A stretch of 6,441 bases of DNA from Chloroflexota bacterium (GTDB taxonomy: Bacteria > Chloroflexota > UBA4733), in contig JANWJO010000207.1 in NCBI GenBank assembly GCA_025449435.1, forward strand, positions 1-6,441, written 5' to 3'. The translations under genes and the position numbers were made by a program. How positions within the stretch are numbered: the stretch's first letter is position 1; every line of letters starts with the position of its first letter. The notes below the pieces were generated by a model, which was not told where the DNA came from, made no database searches, and saw nothing but the letters and a program-made list of their open reading frames with translations. Positions 1 to 6,342 of this stretch are shown one piece after another.

Positions 1-1
1 C

Positions 2-304
2 GACGTGTTGTCGGTGCTCAAGCCGAAGGTGATCAACACCACCATCGACGCGGATATCTACCTGTTCCCTGGGGTCGAGCCGGTCACCCTGATGGGCGAG
101 ATCACCAAGGCGGTGGGCGACATGATCGTGGCGCTCAATTGGCTGGGCGCCGACCTGACGTTGTTGGCGTTGGACGGCGCCTTTGCGCAGGCGGGAGTCT
201 ACAACAAGAAGATCCGCTCGCCCGCCGCCGACGTGCTGGCTGGGCTCGACACTATCATCAACATCCAATCGGCCAGCCTGACCTATAAGGGTTATGGAGA
301 ATGA
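2..304 (+). CDS. Baseplate J-like protein, C-terminal end (partial at window start)
   Basis: The frame is open from the first complete codon at position 2 and ends at TGA 302-304, so the gene begins upstream of the window; the GTG at position 5 is probably internal. The visible 100 residues carry the C-terminal pattern that I know from P2 gpJ / Mu gp47 baseplate proteins: a beta strand ending in a D-x-Y-L-F-P-G segment, a helix (TLMGEITKAVGDMIVALNWL), then L-G-A-D-L, A-G-V-Y, R-S-P-A-A-D-V and a final Q-S-A-S-L-T strand. In that family the protein builds the baseplate wedge of a contractile tail and is normally followed by gpI, which fits the large gene two positions downstream. It ends in GYGE, the same last four residues as the next gene. 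The assignment rests on remembered family pattern, not on a search; another late tail protein remains possible. Confidence 0.68.
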   Translation, partial: DVLSVLKPKVINTTIDADIYLFPGVEPVTLMGEITKAVGDMIVALNWLGADLTLLALDGAFAQAGVYNKKIRSPAADVLAGLDTIINIQSASLTYKGYGE

Positions 305-314
305 TCCAATGGCT
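288..314 (+). repeat. Direct repeat, upstream copy, at the J / endonuclease junction
   Basis: The 15 bases at 288-302 match 856-870 at 13 positions, and both copies are followed 5-6 bases later by ATGGCT. This copy holds the last codons of the J-like gene (G-Y-G-E), its TGA stop, the Shine-Dalgarno run and the start of the endonuclease. The two mismatches in the coding part (TAT/TAC, GGA/GGC) are both synonymous. Confidence 0.7.
296..300 (+). promoter_or_regulatory. Ribosome binding site deciding the endonuclease start
   Basis: GGAGA lies 8 bases before ATG 309, a normal distance. The earlier in-frame ATG at 294 overlaps this run and has only a G-rich run ending 2 bases upstream, too close to serve. 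This favours ATG 309. The site sits inside the last codons of the J-like gene, so translation of the two genes is probably coupled. Confidence 0.65.
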
Positions 315-872
315 TTCGTGTACGCCATTATGGTTGATGGAGTCATTCGCTACATCGGCAAGGGGACCACGCTGCGCCGTCCGCTGTATCATGTGAAGGC
401 GGCTTCAGCTATCAACGCCAAGCGCGCAATTGGATTGAAGGTCAAAGCGCTCAAATTCCACAACCGCTTGGCAAAGGCCCTGCGTGAGGGAGCTAAAATT
501 GAGCATATCATTCTTGTTGAAGGGTTGAGTGACAAAAGAGCCTTTGCGCGTGAAGTAATTGAGATTTCAACACGCCGTGGTTTGTGGAACGAGGACGCTG
601 GAGGAAAGGGTGTTTCGTCAAACCTTCGCAAAACTCTCTGGCGGGACGACCCCACCTACCGAGAAAAAATGTTGGAGCATAACAAACGAATTTGCGTGCT
701 TCCCAGGGAGTGCGGCGGAGCCGCTATTACTGCGTACAATAAAAGCGACATTGGTCGGCGTCGCGTTTCCGAAGTAAGCAAGCAGCGTTGGGCCGATCCC
801 GAATACAAGCGTCGTTTAAGCGCAGCCCTTTCTAAAGGGTGGCAGCGCCGTAAGCAGGGTTACGGCGAATAA
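309..872 (+). CDS. GIY-YIG homing endonuclease, free-standing
   Basis: Counting 187 residues from ATG 309, the N-terminus shows a GIY-YIG nuclease core: F3-V4-Y5 for the GIY strand, Y15-I16-G17-K18-G19 for the YIG strand, Arg at 23/24 for the catalytic arginine, H28 nearby, and E82 in an A-F-A-R-E helix as the likely metal-binding glutamate, closed by W-N-E-D-A-G-G-K-G (93-101). The C-terminal part is basic and holds two related W-x-D-(D)-P-x-Y units, at W111 and W161, each followed by a helix-like stretch; such units are common in the DNA-binding tails of phage homing endonucleases. In that family the enzyme cuts alleles lacking the gene so that repair copies it in. Base composition differs from its neighbours: by hand count about 42% GC at 481-540 and 52% at 541-600, against about 67% at 1021-1080. 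The frame is intact, so the enzyme may be active. A longer start at 294 would add MENDP and overlap the upstream gene by 11 bases. Confidence 0.85.
   Translation: MAFVYAIMVDGVIRYIGKGTTLRRPLYHVKAASAINAKRAIGLKVKALKFHNRLAKALREGAKIEHIILVEGLSDKRAFAREVIEISTRRGLWNEDAGGKGVSSNLRKTLWRDDPTYREKMLEHNKRICVLPRECGGAAITAYNKSDIGRRRVSEVSKQRWADPEYKRRLSAALSKGWQRRKQGYGE
639..806 (+). repeat. Two DNA-binding-type W-x-D-P-x-Y units in the endonuclease tail
   Basis: The encoded peptide has WRDDPTYREKML at residues 111-122 and WADPEYKRRLSAAL at 161-174. Both join a tryptophan, an acidic-proline-x-tyrosine step and a basic helix. A third tryptophan (W178) follows the second unit. The pattern resembles modular DNA-contact motifs of phage GIY-YIG and HNH homing enzymes; the role is inferred from that resemblance. 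Confidence 0.5.
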
Positions 873-881
873 CCGATGGCT
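856..881 (+). repeat. Direct repeat, downstream copy, at the endonuclease / tail protein junction
   Basis: This copy holds the last codons of the endonuclease (G-Y-G-E), its TAA stop, a weak Shine-Dalgarno run GGCGA (864-868) and, after a 3-base gap, ATGGCT starting the next gene. It mirrors 288-314, with 13 of 15 matches over the coding part and a one-base shorter spacer. The run GGCGA is 7 bases from ATG 876, so initiation there is probably helped by translational coupling. Confidence 0.7.
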
Positions 882-3773
882 ACCAGTTATTACACGCCTG
901 GGAATCAGAATGTACTGACGCTATCGGGCACGACCAGCTCGCTGATCCTTCCGGTCAATATCCCGGACGGGTTCCTGCTGATCCTGACCGCGGAGTGGTC
1001 GTACAATGCCCAGACCGGTGGTGGCAACCCCGACGGCACCGACGTCGGCTTGACCATCGTCGACAACACCGGCGCCAACAACGACTGGCAAGCCAACCTA
1101 CGGCAGAACTTCGACGGGTCGGTGACCCCGCACGGCATCAACAGCTGTGTCACCTGGATCACCAGCAAGGGGTTCGCAGGCAGCGGCAAGTCGGTGACCA
1201 TGACGTTCGCCGCCGACATGCATGTCGGGTGGCAGGTCCATTGGTTGCTGTACGGCGACTTCCAGCTCGACCAATTGGCGGTTGGGCAGGTCACCACCGG
1301 ATCGGACGGGGTGGCGACATCGCCTACGGTCACCCCCGCCTGGGATGGCGCGCTGCTGTTCTGCTACATGGCGATGCACGCACACGGCACCGACTCCGTC
1401 ACCGCGGGGTCGACGCCAGGGGCGGGCTTCACCAGCATCTACGGCGACGCCACCGCCGCGGTCGAGATCGCCTGCCAAGCCACGGCGGCGCCGGTCAATG
1501 CTAGCTTCACCACCGACGTCGGCGCCCGCGCCACGTTGTGGTTGTTGGCGTTCCGTCCCTACGGCTGGGTGCAGAGCGGCAACTGGCCTGGCGGCGGCAA
1601 CGCGGTGATCGGCTCGGGCACGTCGGTGGCGCAGACCCTGCCGCAGGGCGCGGTCAGCACCAGCCACGCGGTGGTGATCGGCTTCGGCTGGGCGGGCGCT
1701 GGGGTCGACGACGCCAGCGTCAACTTCACCGACAACGCCACTGGCGTCACCAACACCTACACGGTATCGCCGCGCATCGTGAACGCGGGCGGCGGTTGGG
1801 GCGTGGCCTACTGCGCCGACGTGCGTGGCCACCCGACCACCTTCACCATGCACACCACGACTGCGCACAACATGGCGTTCTGCGCATTCGAGTTCGGCGG
1901 CCGCTGGCGGTTCAATTCGCTGGCTTCCAACTCAAACACCAGCGGCACCTTCCCCGCAGGCACCGTGACCCCGGTGCGCGATGGCGGGCTGATCGTATCG
2001 GTGCTGGCCAACACCGCGGCGGGTAGCGGTACCAGCGACCTGTACCAGCACAGCCTGGATAATGTGCTGGTGGTGGCGGCCAAGCTACAGGGCGCGGCGG
2101 CGGCCATCACCCCGCACTGGACGGTGACGGGCGGCAGCCCCAGCGACATGTTTGCGCTGGCGTTTACCCCTTACGTCAATTTGGCGGTGCAGGCATTGTT
2201 AGTGGGTGGAGGCGCTTTCGCCCCACCGCAGTTGAACATGCTGGCGCACATCGGCGCCGCCTTCAGTGGTGGTGGCGCCTTCTATGGCAGCGGCGACTAT
2301 CGCGGCGGCATCCGCGAGAATATCAGCGCACAGTTCGCTGGTGCGGGCGCACTGACGGTGTGGGTCGATTGGCAGGGTAGCGACCAGATCAACGTCGGCA
2401 TCGACGAGATCGCGGGCGAAGAGCTTCTGTACCGCAACGCCTCTGGCCTGGAAAAGGCCATGGCCGACGTCGACGCCTATCGGCTCACCGTCACCTACGC
2501 CGAGTTGGTGCGCGACCAGTGGGACCCCTACGCCATCAGCAGCCGTAACCTCGGCTACCTGGCTTGGGCGCAAGGAGTCAACCTCTGGGAGGACGATTGG
2601 TCGGAGGAGTTCAAGCGCTACTGGACCGCCAACCAGTGGACCTTCAAGTACTATCGCGGCTCCGACCTGGGATTGAAGATGGCGGTCGAGGCGGTCGACG
2701 CCAAGATCGTGCGGCTGACGCGGCCGCCTGCGAGCTTCTTCCCTGGCCGCGCGCTCACCACCGCCGAGCGGCAAGCGTATGTGCAGCGCTTCCCGCAGTT
2801 GCGGTTGTATCCGTACGCGCCGCGTCCGCAGCTACCCTGGCTCAACTACTTGGGTGGCGTCACCTACAAAGGCGGGCCGCCGCATTACGTTAACAACGGC
2901 CGCTTCTTCGGCCCGCTGCGCAAGTTCTACCCGACCAACTACAACGCGGGCGGCGCGTACCTGCGCGCCTGTACGGTGTTCGACCCGCTGACTGGGGTGG
3001 AGACGCAATGCACGGCGCGCACTGTGATCGGCATCCCCACACCAGGGCAGAAGGTCATCACCTACGACGAGATCACGCTGCCGCTTGGTAAGGACAATCA
3101 CTTCTACCCAGGCAGCGGCAATAAGCAGTACCTGTTCCCGCCCAAGAAGTACCCGCTCAACGTCAAGCGCTTCCATTCGGTGGTGCTTGGGGTGATCGAT
3201 TCCACCCCCAGCCGCATGGTGCGGGTGCCGCGCGACGGGTCGCTACAAAATACGCAGTTCCAGGCGATCTTCACCACCATCGTCCCCAGCCTGCAGCCGC
3301 TCAGCGTGCGGCCCGAGACGGTGTCGACGCCGCACCCGATCCGCAAGACCGAGTTCTACTGCGGGCAGCCGCTGGTCAACAAGTTCCTGCCGAAGTCGAA
3401 TGCGTGGCAGTTCTTGTATGAGCGCTGGTACCTGTTTGACCCGACGCGCAACCCGACCTTCTCGCCAGGTAATGTCTACATGGGGCGGTCGCGCTTCGGC
3501 ATCAAGAAGTACAGCGCAGAAGCCAAGATTGCCGCCTACTGGAACTGGCCCAGGCGCTCCGCCTACTACGGCGGCTACATGGGGCCTGGCTACTTCTTCG
3601 CCCCAGCCAACACCAAGCGCATCGAACAGCTGCAGCGGGCGGTAGTGGCGTCGATGGCGGCGCGCGACACCATCGCTATCAACACCCGCGTCAAGCGGCC
3701 GATCCAAATCCGAGATGTGACCCTGCTCGATGGCCGATTTTCGGTTGGGCAGTGGATCACCGACTCATCTTAA
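876..3773 (+). CDS. Large tail protein with a P2 gpI-like baseplate domain and N-terminal beta-sandwich modules
   Basis: The protein has 965 residues. Residues about 8-433 form four beta-rich modules ending near F129, Y229, G341 and Y433 with similar hydrophobic closing strands (for example LWLLAFRPY and MFALAFTPY). A glycine-rich link follows at about 435-500. Residues about 515-620 match the P2 gpI pattern as I know it: an L-Y-R-N-A-S-G-L-E-K-A-M helix, a D-Q-W-D-P-Y step, the strand YLAWAQGVNLW (561-571), a W-S-E-E-F-K-R helix and a Y-Y-R-G-S-D-L-G segment in place of the usual K-G-T helix start. After this comes L-T-x-x-E-R...R-F-P-Q-L-R-L-Y-P-Y (about 621-646), then an aromatic and proline-rich C-terminal part that I do not recognise, with a likely helix near 910-935. 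P2 gpI is under 200 residues, so this is a greatly enlarged form. In the family gpI caps the baseplate wedge and links it to fibres. Its place after the J-like gene and before a fibre gene supports the call. No signal peptide or membrane segment is evident. Confidence 0.68.
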   Translation: MATSYYTPGNQNVLTLSGTTSSLILPVNIPDGFLLILTAEWSYNAQTGGGNPDGTDVGLTIVDNTGANNDWQANLRQNFDGSVTPHGINSCVTWITSKGFAGSGKSVTMTFAADMHVGWQVHWLLYGDFQLDQLAVGQVTTGSDGVATSPTVTPAWDGALLFCYMAMHAHGTDSVTAGSTPGAGFTSIYGDATAAVEIACQATAAPVNASFTTDVGARATLWLLAFRPYGWVQSGNWPGGGNAVIGSGTSVAQTLPQGAVSTSHAVVIGFGWAGAGVDDASVNFTDNATGVTNTYTVSPRIVNAGGGWGVAYCADVRGHPTTFTMHTTTAHNMAFCAFEFGGRWRFNSLASNSNTSGTFPAGTVTPVRDGGLIVSVLANTAAGSGTSDLYQHSLDNVLVVAAKLQGAAAAITPHWTVTGGSPSDMFALAFTPYVNLAVQALLVGGGAFAPPQLNMLAHIGAAFSGGGAFYGSGDYRGGIRENISAQFAGAGALTVWVDWQGSDQINVGIDEIAGEELLYRNASGLEKAMADVDAYRLTVTYAELVRDQWDPYAISSRNLGYLAWAQGVNLWEDDWSEEFKRYWTANQWTFKYYRGSDLGLKMAVEAVDAKIVRLTRPPASFFPGRALTTAERQAYVQRFPQLRLYPYAPRPQLPWLNYLGGVTYKGGPPHYVNNGRFFGPLRKFYPTNYNAGGAYLRACTVFDPLTGVETQCTARTVIGIPTPGQKVITYDEITLPLGKDNHFYPGSGNKQYLFPPKKYPLNVKRFHSVVLGVIDSTPSRMVRVPRDGSLQNTQFQAIFTTIVPSLQPLSVRPETVSTPHPIRKTEFYCGQPLVNKFLPKSNAWQFLYERWYLFDPTRNPTFSPGNVYMGRSRFGIKKYSAEAKIAAYWNWPRRSAYYGGYMGPGYFFAPANTKRIEQLQRAVVASMAARDTIAINTRVKRPIQIRDVTLLDGRFSVGQWITDSS
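1326..1994 (+). repeat. Duplicated beta-module motif in the large tail protein
   Basis: The peptide TVTPAWDGALL (residues 151-161) recurs as TVTPVRDGGLI (363-373), 212 residues apart. Each lies near the start of a module of about 90-100 residues that closes with an A-F-x-P-Y strand (225-229 and 429-433). The modules between them (1 and 3) look alike in layout, so the N-terminal half may be an a-b-a-b duplication. The DNA copies have diverged, so this is visible only at protein level. Confidence 0.5.
2205..2354 (+). repeat. Three short G-x-G-A repeats linking the beta modules to the gpI-like core
   Basis: The encoded peptide carries VGGGAF (from residue 443), FSGGGAF (from 463) and FAGAGAL (from 487), spaced 21 and 24 residues apart. 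Short repeats of the type hydrophobic-x-G-x-G-A-hydrophobic occur in phage tail and fibre proteins as small beta units. Here they sit between the beta-sandwich modules and the baseplate domain and may act as a spacer. Confidence 0.5.
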
Positions 3774-3777
3774 GGAG
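3772..3777 (+). promoter_or_regulatory. Strong ribosome binding site for the fibre gene
   Basis: AAGGAG overlaps the TAA stop of the upstream gene and lies 8 bases before ATG 3786. This is a near-consensus site, stronger than the one at 864-868, and it fixes the start of the next gene. Confidence 0.85.
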
Positions 3778-3785
3778 CACCAACG

Positions 3786-6326
3786 ATGGCTGAGAAAGAA
3801 GTGTTGTTTGAAGACAACATGGAGACCCAGGCCCAGGACTTCAACAACCTGCAGGAATACCTCGGCGACTCCATCGATCACATCGTGCTCGATGCCATCG
3901 CTGCGGGTAATTACTACACCGGGTTGACCGTCAGCAAGGCCGCGTCGACGCAGGTGTCCATCGCCATCGGCCGTTTGTACTGGGGCGGATTCGTCTACGT
4001 GCTGGAAGACCCGGTGATCATCGACTTCCAGTCGATCCCCGGCGCTATGCCGGTGACGCAGAAACGGCAGATTGCCATCGTCGCCTGGGGCGCCACCATC
4101 CAGAGCGACGTCGAGCCGCGAAATTTTGTCGTCGACGCGGATACCGGCCAAGCGCAGCCGGAAAGCGTGTCGATGACGCAGATCAGGACCTGCAATGTTG
4201 GCTCCATTAACGGCGTCGAGGCGCCCAGCCCGAACCCGCCTGCGGTGCCCGCCACCAACCTGCTGATCGCCTACGTGACGCTCGACCCCAGCGGCGTCGT
4301 CTCGATCCAGCAAACGACGTCGACACAATTGACTAACCTGACAGCTTTGGCGCAGGCGGTCGGCGGATTGTTGTCATGGCAGGGAATCGTCAACGGACAG
4401 ATTTCCACCTTGCAGACCAGCCTCGCGGCCTTGGCTGCGCAATTGGCGAACTACGTCACGCTCGATATGTTCAGCAAGCTGTCGGATCTGGTCAACCAGA
4501 TCTGGCAGATCGTCAACCGCCCACCCAACTTCGCGCTCGATACCATCGACAATTTCTTCGATACCAGCCAGAGCGCGGTCGGAACCAATGTTGACGGTGC
4601 CTATAACGCCAACGTTGCCGAAGGCATTCGCTTCGCGCCTGGCGCCACCGCTACCACGCAACTGCAGTTGCTGAACCCGACCGAGCCGACCATCCAGACT
4701 TACGAGCACTTCATGCTGCCGAAACCGTCAGGCACACGTGTGCGCATGGATTGCTCGTTCTCTAATCTCGACTTCATAGCCGAACGTATCCTGGCGCATC
4801 CCTACTGGGTGTTTGCGCCGCGCTACCTGGCCTGGGCGCGGGATCGGTTCCGCTGCGGCGTGCCGTTCCTGCCCTGCCCGACCCCAGCGCTGTTCACCTG
4901 GGTCGGGCTGTTCGACCCGATTTACTGCAACCTGCGCTTCGACGTGGGTGATGCCTGGCCTGGCGTCCCCTGCAATCAGACAGTGAAATATCCGGTCGAC
5001 GATTGGGATTGGCCGCGCTTCGTCAACTATCGCTATCAGTATTACTGGAGCGACCACGTCGATGTCTATTACTGGAGCAAGGTGCACACCAACCTTAGCT
5101 ACAGTCACAACCACTTCGGGCAATCGTTCCTCAATTCGCAGGATGGCTGGCTCAGCGGCCTCACCGTGTTCTCGATGGTGCCGAACTATTATCAGCCGTT
5201 GTCGCTGCTGATCTTCCGTTGCGACGATCAGGGGGTGCCTGACCATCAGCAGTGCATCGCGCGGCTCGACCTCGATGCCGCTGGCATTCAAGCCTGTTAC
5301 GGAATAGTGGGCTACGCCGGTGATATTTTCCCCAGTGGGGTTCAGTCTCTATCGACCTATGTCGATCCCAACTTTAGCGGAGAACTTGCGGCTTCCATAG
5401 TGGCGGCTGGTGGAATTGTTCTTTCGCAGAACTACTACCCAGGAAACAACGTGATTCAAGTCTTCTACGTAATGCCGGGTAGCATCGCCCCGTTGCGTCT
5501 CAACTTCACGCCGGTGTTCCTGGAGGCGGGCAAGCGTTACTCGTTCCACCTGATGTCGACCTTCGATCACCAGTTTGCTTGCACTACTGACCGGTCTTGC
5601 TACGGCGTGCACCAGGGCGACTTCTGGGACTACGACGGCAGCTACTGGTTCAGGGTAGGGGCCAGCCCCAAGACGCTGCGCTTCATGCTGCACTTCCTGA
5701 CCTGGGGCCAGTGGGGGCATCAGCCTTCACCGGCTGGTCAGTTGCGTTACGCGGTGCCGCTGCAGCCGTTGCAGCTTGCTGGTGGCATTCAATCGGTTGA
5801 CGTGCTGGCTGAGCACATCATTCCCGACGCCACCGACCTCAGCTACGCGGTGCAGGTCGGCGGCAAGTGGTACCCGTTCGCCTCCGACCCGGATAACCCG
5901 GTGCTGACCACCAACCCAGCACTGTTGCCATTTCAAGTCATCTTCACTGGCACCACCGACCTGATGCCCGGTGTCAGTCTGGTCAACAGTCAGGTCAAGC
6001 TGCAAGGCCCAGCGACCTCCGCCTTCCATCACATCTCCACCTCAATCCCGCGCGGCGGCTCGACCGCAACCGGGGTCAAGGTGCTGGCCAATGTGACTGG
6101 CTACGTTTCAGCGCATCACACCGTGGTCGGGTCGCTGCACTACGGCGCCACCCACAAGGCCGCCGACGTCACCGCCAGCGTGCCGTTGTCGGATGGTGTG
6201 ACCACGCAGTTCACCTGGACCTTCAATGCCACCGGCATCAACGCCTATCAGGTGGAGCTGGATGGCACCACCGACGGCACTGGCAACAACTACGTCGTTA
6301 GCCAGCGCTCCGCATTCAGCGCCTAA
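3786..6326 (+). CDS. Tail fibre / appendage protein, DUF4815-like architecture
   Basis: The protein has 846 residues. Its N-terminal part (about 1-165) has F-E-D-N-M-E-T-Q-A-Q-D-F-N-N-L-Q, a helix, then a beta-rich part with G-R-L-Y-W-G-G-F-V-Y, a layout I associate with the virion-attachment end of DUF4815-type phage tail proteins. A likely coiled coil follows at about 175-250 (T-Q-L-T-N-L-T-A-L-A-Q and Q-I-S-T-L-Q-T-S-L-A-A-L), suggesting oligomerisation. Residues about 340-460 are rich in Trp, Tyr and Cys. A beta-sandwich-like part comes next, with VFSMVPNYYQPLSLLIF (461 onward), a D-Q-G-V-P step, L-E-A-G-K-R-Y-S-F-H-L (579-589) and G-D-F-W-D-Y-D-G-S-Y-W-F. The C-terminal 150 or so residues are Thr/Ser/Gly-rich beta sequence of the kind seen in receptor-binding tips. 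Following a gpI-like gene, it occupies the place of P2 gene H. Likely role: host contact. The family name rests on memory of the pattern, not on a search. Confidence 0.6.
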   Translation: MAEKEVLFEDNMETQAQDFNNLQEYLGDSIDHIVLDAIAAGNYYTGLTVSKAASTQVSIAIGRLYWGGFVYVLEDPVIIDFQSIPGAMPVTQKRQIAIVAWGATIQSDVEPRNFVVDADTGQAQPESVSMTQIRTCNVGSINGVEAPSPNPPAVPATNLLIAYVTLDPSGVVSIQQTTSTQLTNLTALAQAVGGLLSWQGIVNGQISTLQTSLAALAAQLANYVTLDMFSKLSDLVNQIWQIVNRPPNFALDTIDNFFDTSQSAVGTNVDGAYNANVAEGIRFAPGATATTQLQLLNPTEPTIQTYEHFMLPKPSGTRVRMDCSFSNLDFIAERILAHPYWVFAPRYLAWARDRFRCGVPFLPCPTPALFTWVGLFDPIYCNLRFDVGDAWPGVPCNQTVKYPVDDWDWPRFVNYRYQYYWSDHVDVYYWSKVHTNLSYSHNHFGQSFLNSQDGWLSGLTVFSMVPNYYQPLSLLIFRCDDQGVPDHQQCIARLDLDAAGIQACYGIVGYAGDIFPSGVQSLSTYVDPNFSGELAASIVAAGGIVLSQNYYPGNNVIQVFYVMPGSIAPLRLNFTPVFLEAGKRYSFHLMSTFDHQFACTTDRSCYGVHQGDFWDYDGSYWFRVGASPKTLRFMLHFLTWGQWGHQPSPAGQLRYAVPLQPLQLAGGIQSVDVLAEHIIPDATDLSYAVQVGGKWYPFASDPDNPVLTTNPALLPFQVIFTGTTDLMPGVSLVNSQVKLQGPATSAFHHISTSIPRGGSTATGVKVLANVTGYVSAHHTVVGSLHYGATHKAADVTASVPLSDGVTTQFTWTFNATGINAYQVELDGTTDGTGNNYVVSQRSAFSA
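4308..4535 (+). other. Predicted coiled-coil segment of the fibre protein
   Basis: Residues about 175-250 show spaced Leu/Ile/Val with Gln, Ser, Thr and Asn between them (for example ISTLQTSLAALAAQLANYV and KLSDLVNQIWQIV), with no proline until R-P-P near the end. Such a run often forms the trimeric stalk of phage fibres. Heptads were judged by eye only. Confidence 0.45.
5040..5078 (+). repeat. 12-bp direct repeat encoding two YYWS units
   Basis: TATTACTGGAGC occurs at 5040-5051 and again at 5067-5078, exactly nine codons apart, giving YYWSDHVDV followed by YYWSKVHTN. The identity at DNA level is limited to these 12 bases. It lies in the aromatic-rich middle of the fibre protein. Confidence 0.6.
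5295..5489 (+). other. Lower-GC segment inside the fibre gene, possible inserted piece
   Basis: By hand count the 120 bases at 5341-5460 are about 48% GC, against about 68% at 5221-5280 just before. Codons such as GGA, ATA, CTA, TTT, GTT and CTT cluster here and are rare in the flanks. The encoded residues, about 503-568, separate L-D-L-D-A-A-G-I-Q from P-L-R-L-N-F-T-P-V-F-L-E-A-G, two strands that I expect to be adjacent in related fibre proteins. The frame is kept throughout. Confidence 0.4.
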
Positions 6327-6331
6327 AAACA

Positions 6332-6337
6332 GAGGAG
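6332..6337 (+). promoter_or_regulatory. Ribosome binding site of the last gene
   Basis: GAGGAG lies 5 bases before ATG 6343 and just after the TAA (6324-6326) of the fibre gene. The strong match supports a real gene start although only 33 codons are visible. Confidence 0.8.
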
Positions 6338-6342
6338 CCTTC

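Noticed and set aside
5..304. A complete small gene starting at GTG 5
   Set aside because: The frame is already open at position 2, no ribosome site can be seen, and the peptide matches the C-terminal end of a longer baseplate protein.
294..308. Alternative upstream start (ATG 294) for the endonuclease
   Set aside because: No properly spaced ribosome site precedes it, whereas GGAGA is well placed for ATG 309, and the GIY strand follows directly after residue 309-encoded Met-Ala.
826..839. Perfect inverted repeat CCCTTT-CT-AAAGGG resembling a terminator stem
   Set aside because: It lies inside the endonuclease coding frame, the loop is only 2 bases, and no T-run follows. A chance palindrome is more likely.
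1098..1868. Long antisense open frame of 256 codons opposite the tail protein gene
   Set aside because: High-GC coding DNA commonly leaves long open frames on the other strand. The peptide is Arg/Gly/Ala/Val-rich, has no recognisable domain, and overlaps a gene with clear family features.
2199..2774. Antisense open frame of 191 codons opposite the gpI-like region
   Set aside because: It is a frame shadow of the sense gene: no ribosome site was seen, the composition is low-complexity, and the sense strand encodes the recognisable baseplate domain.
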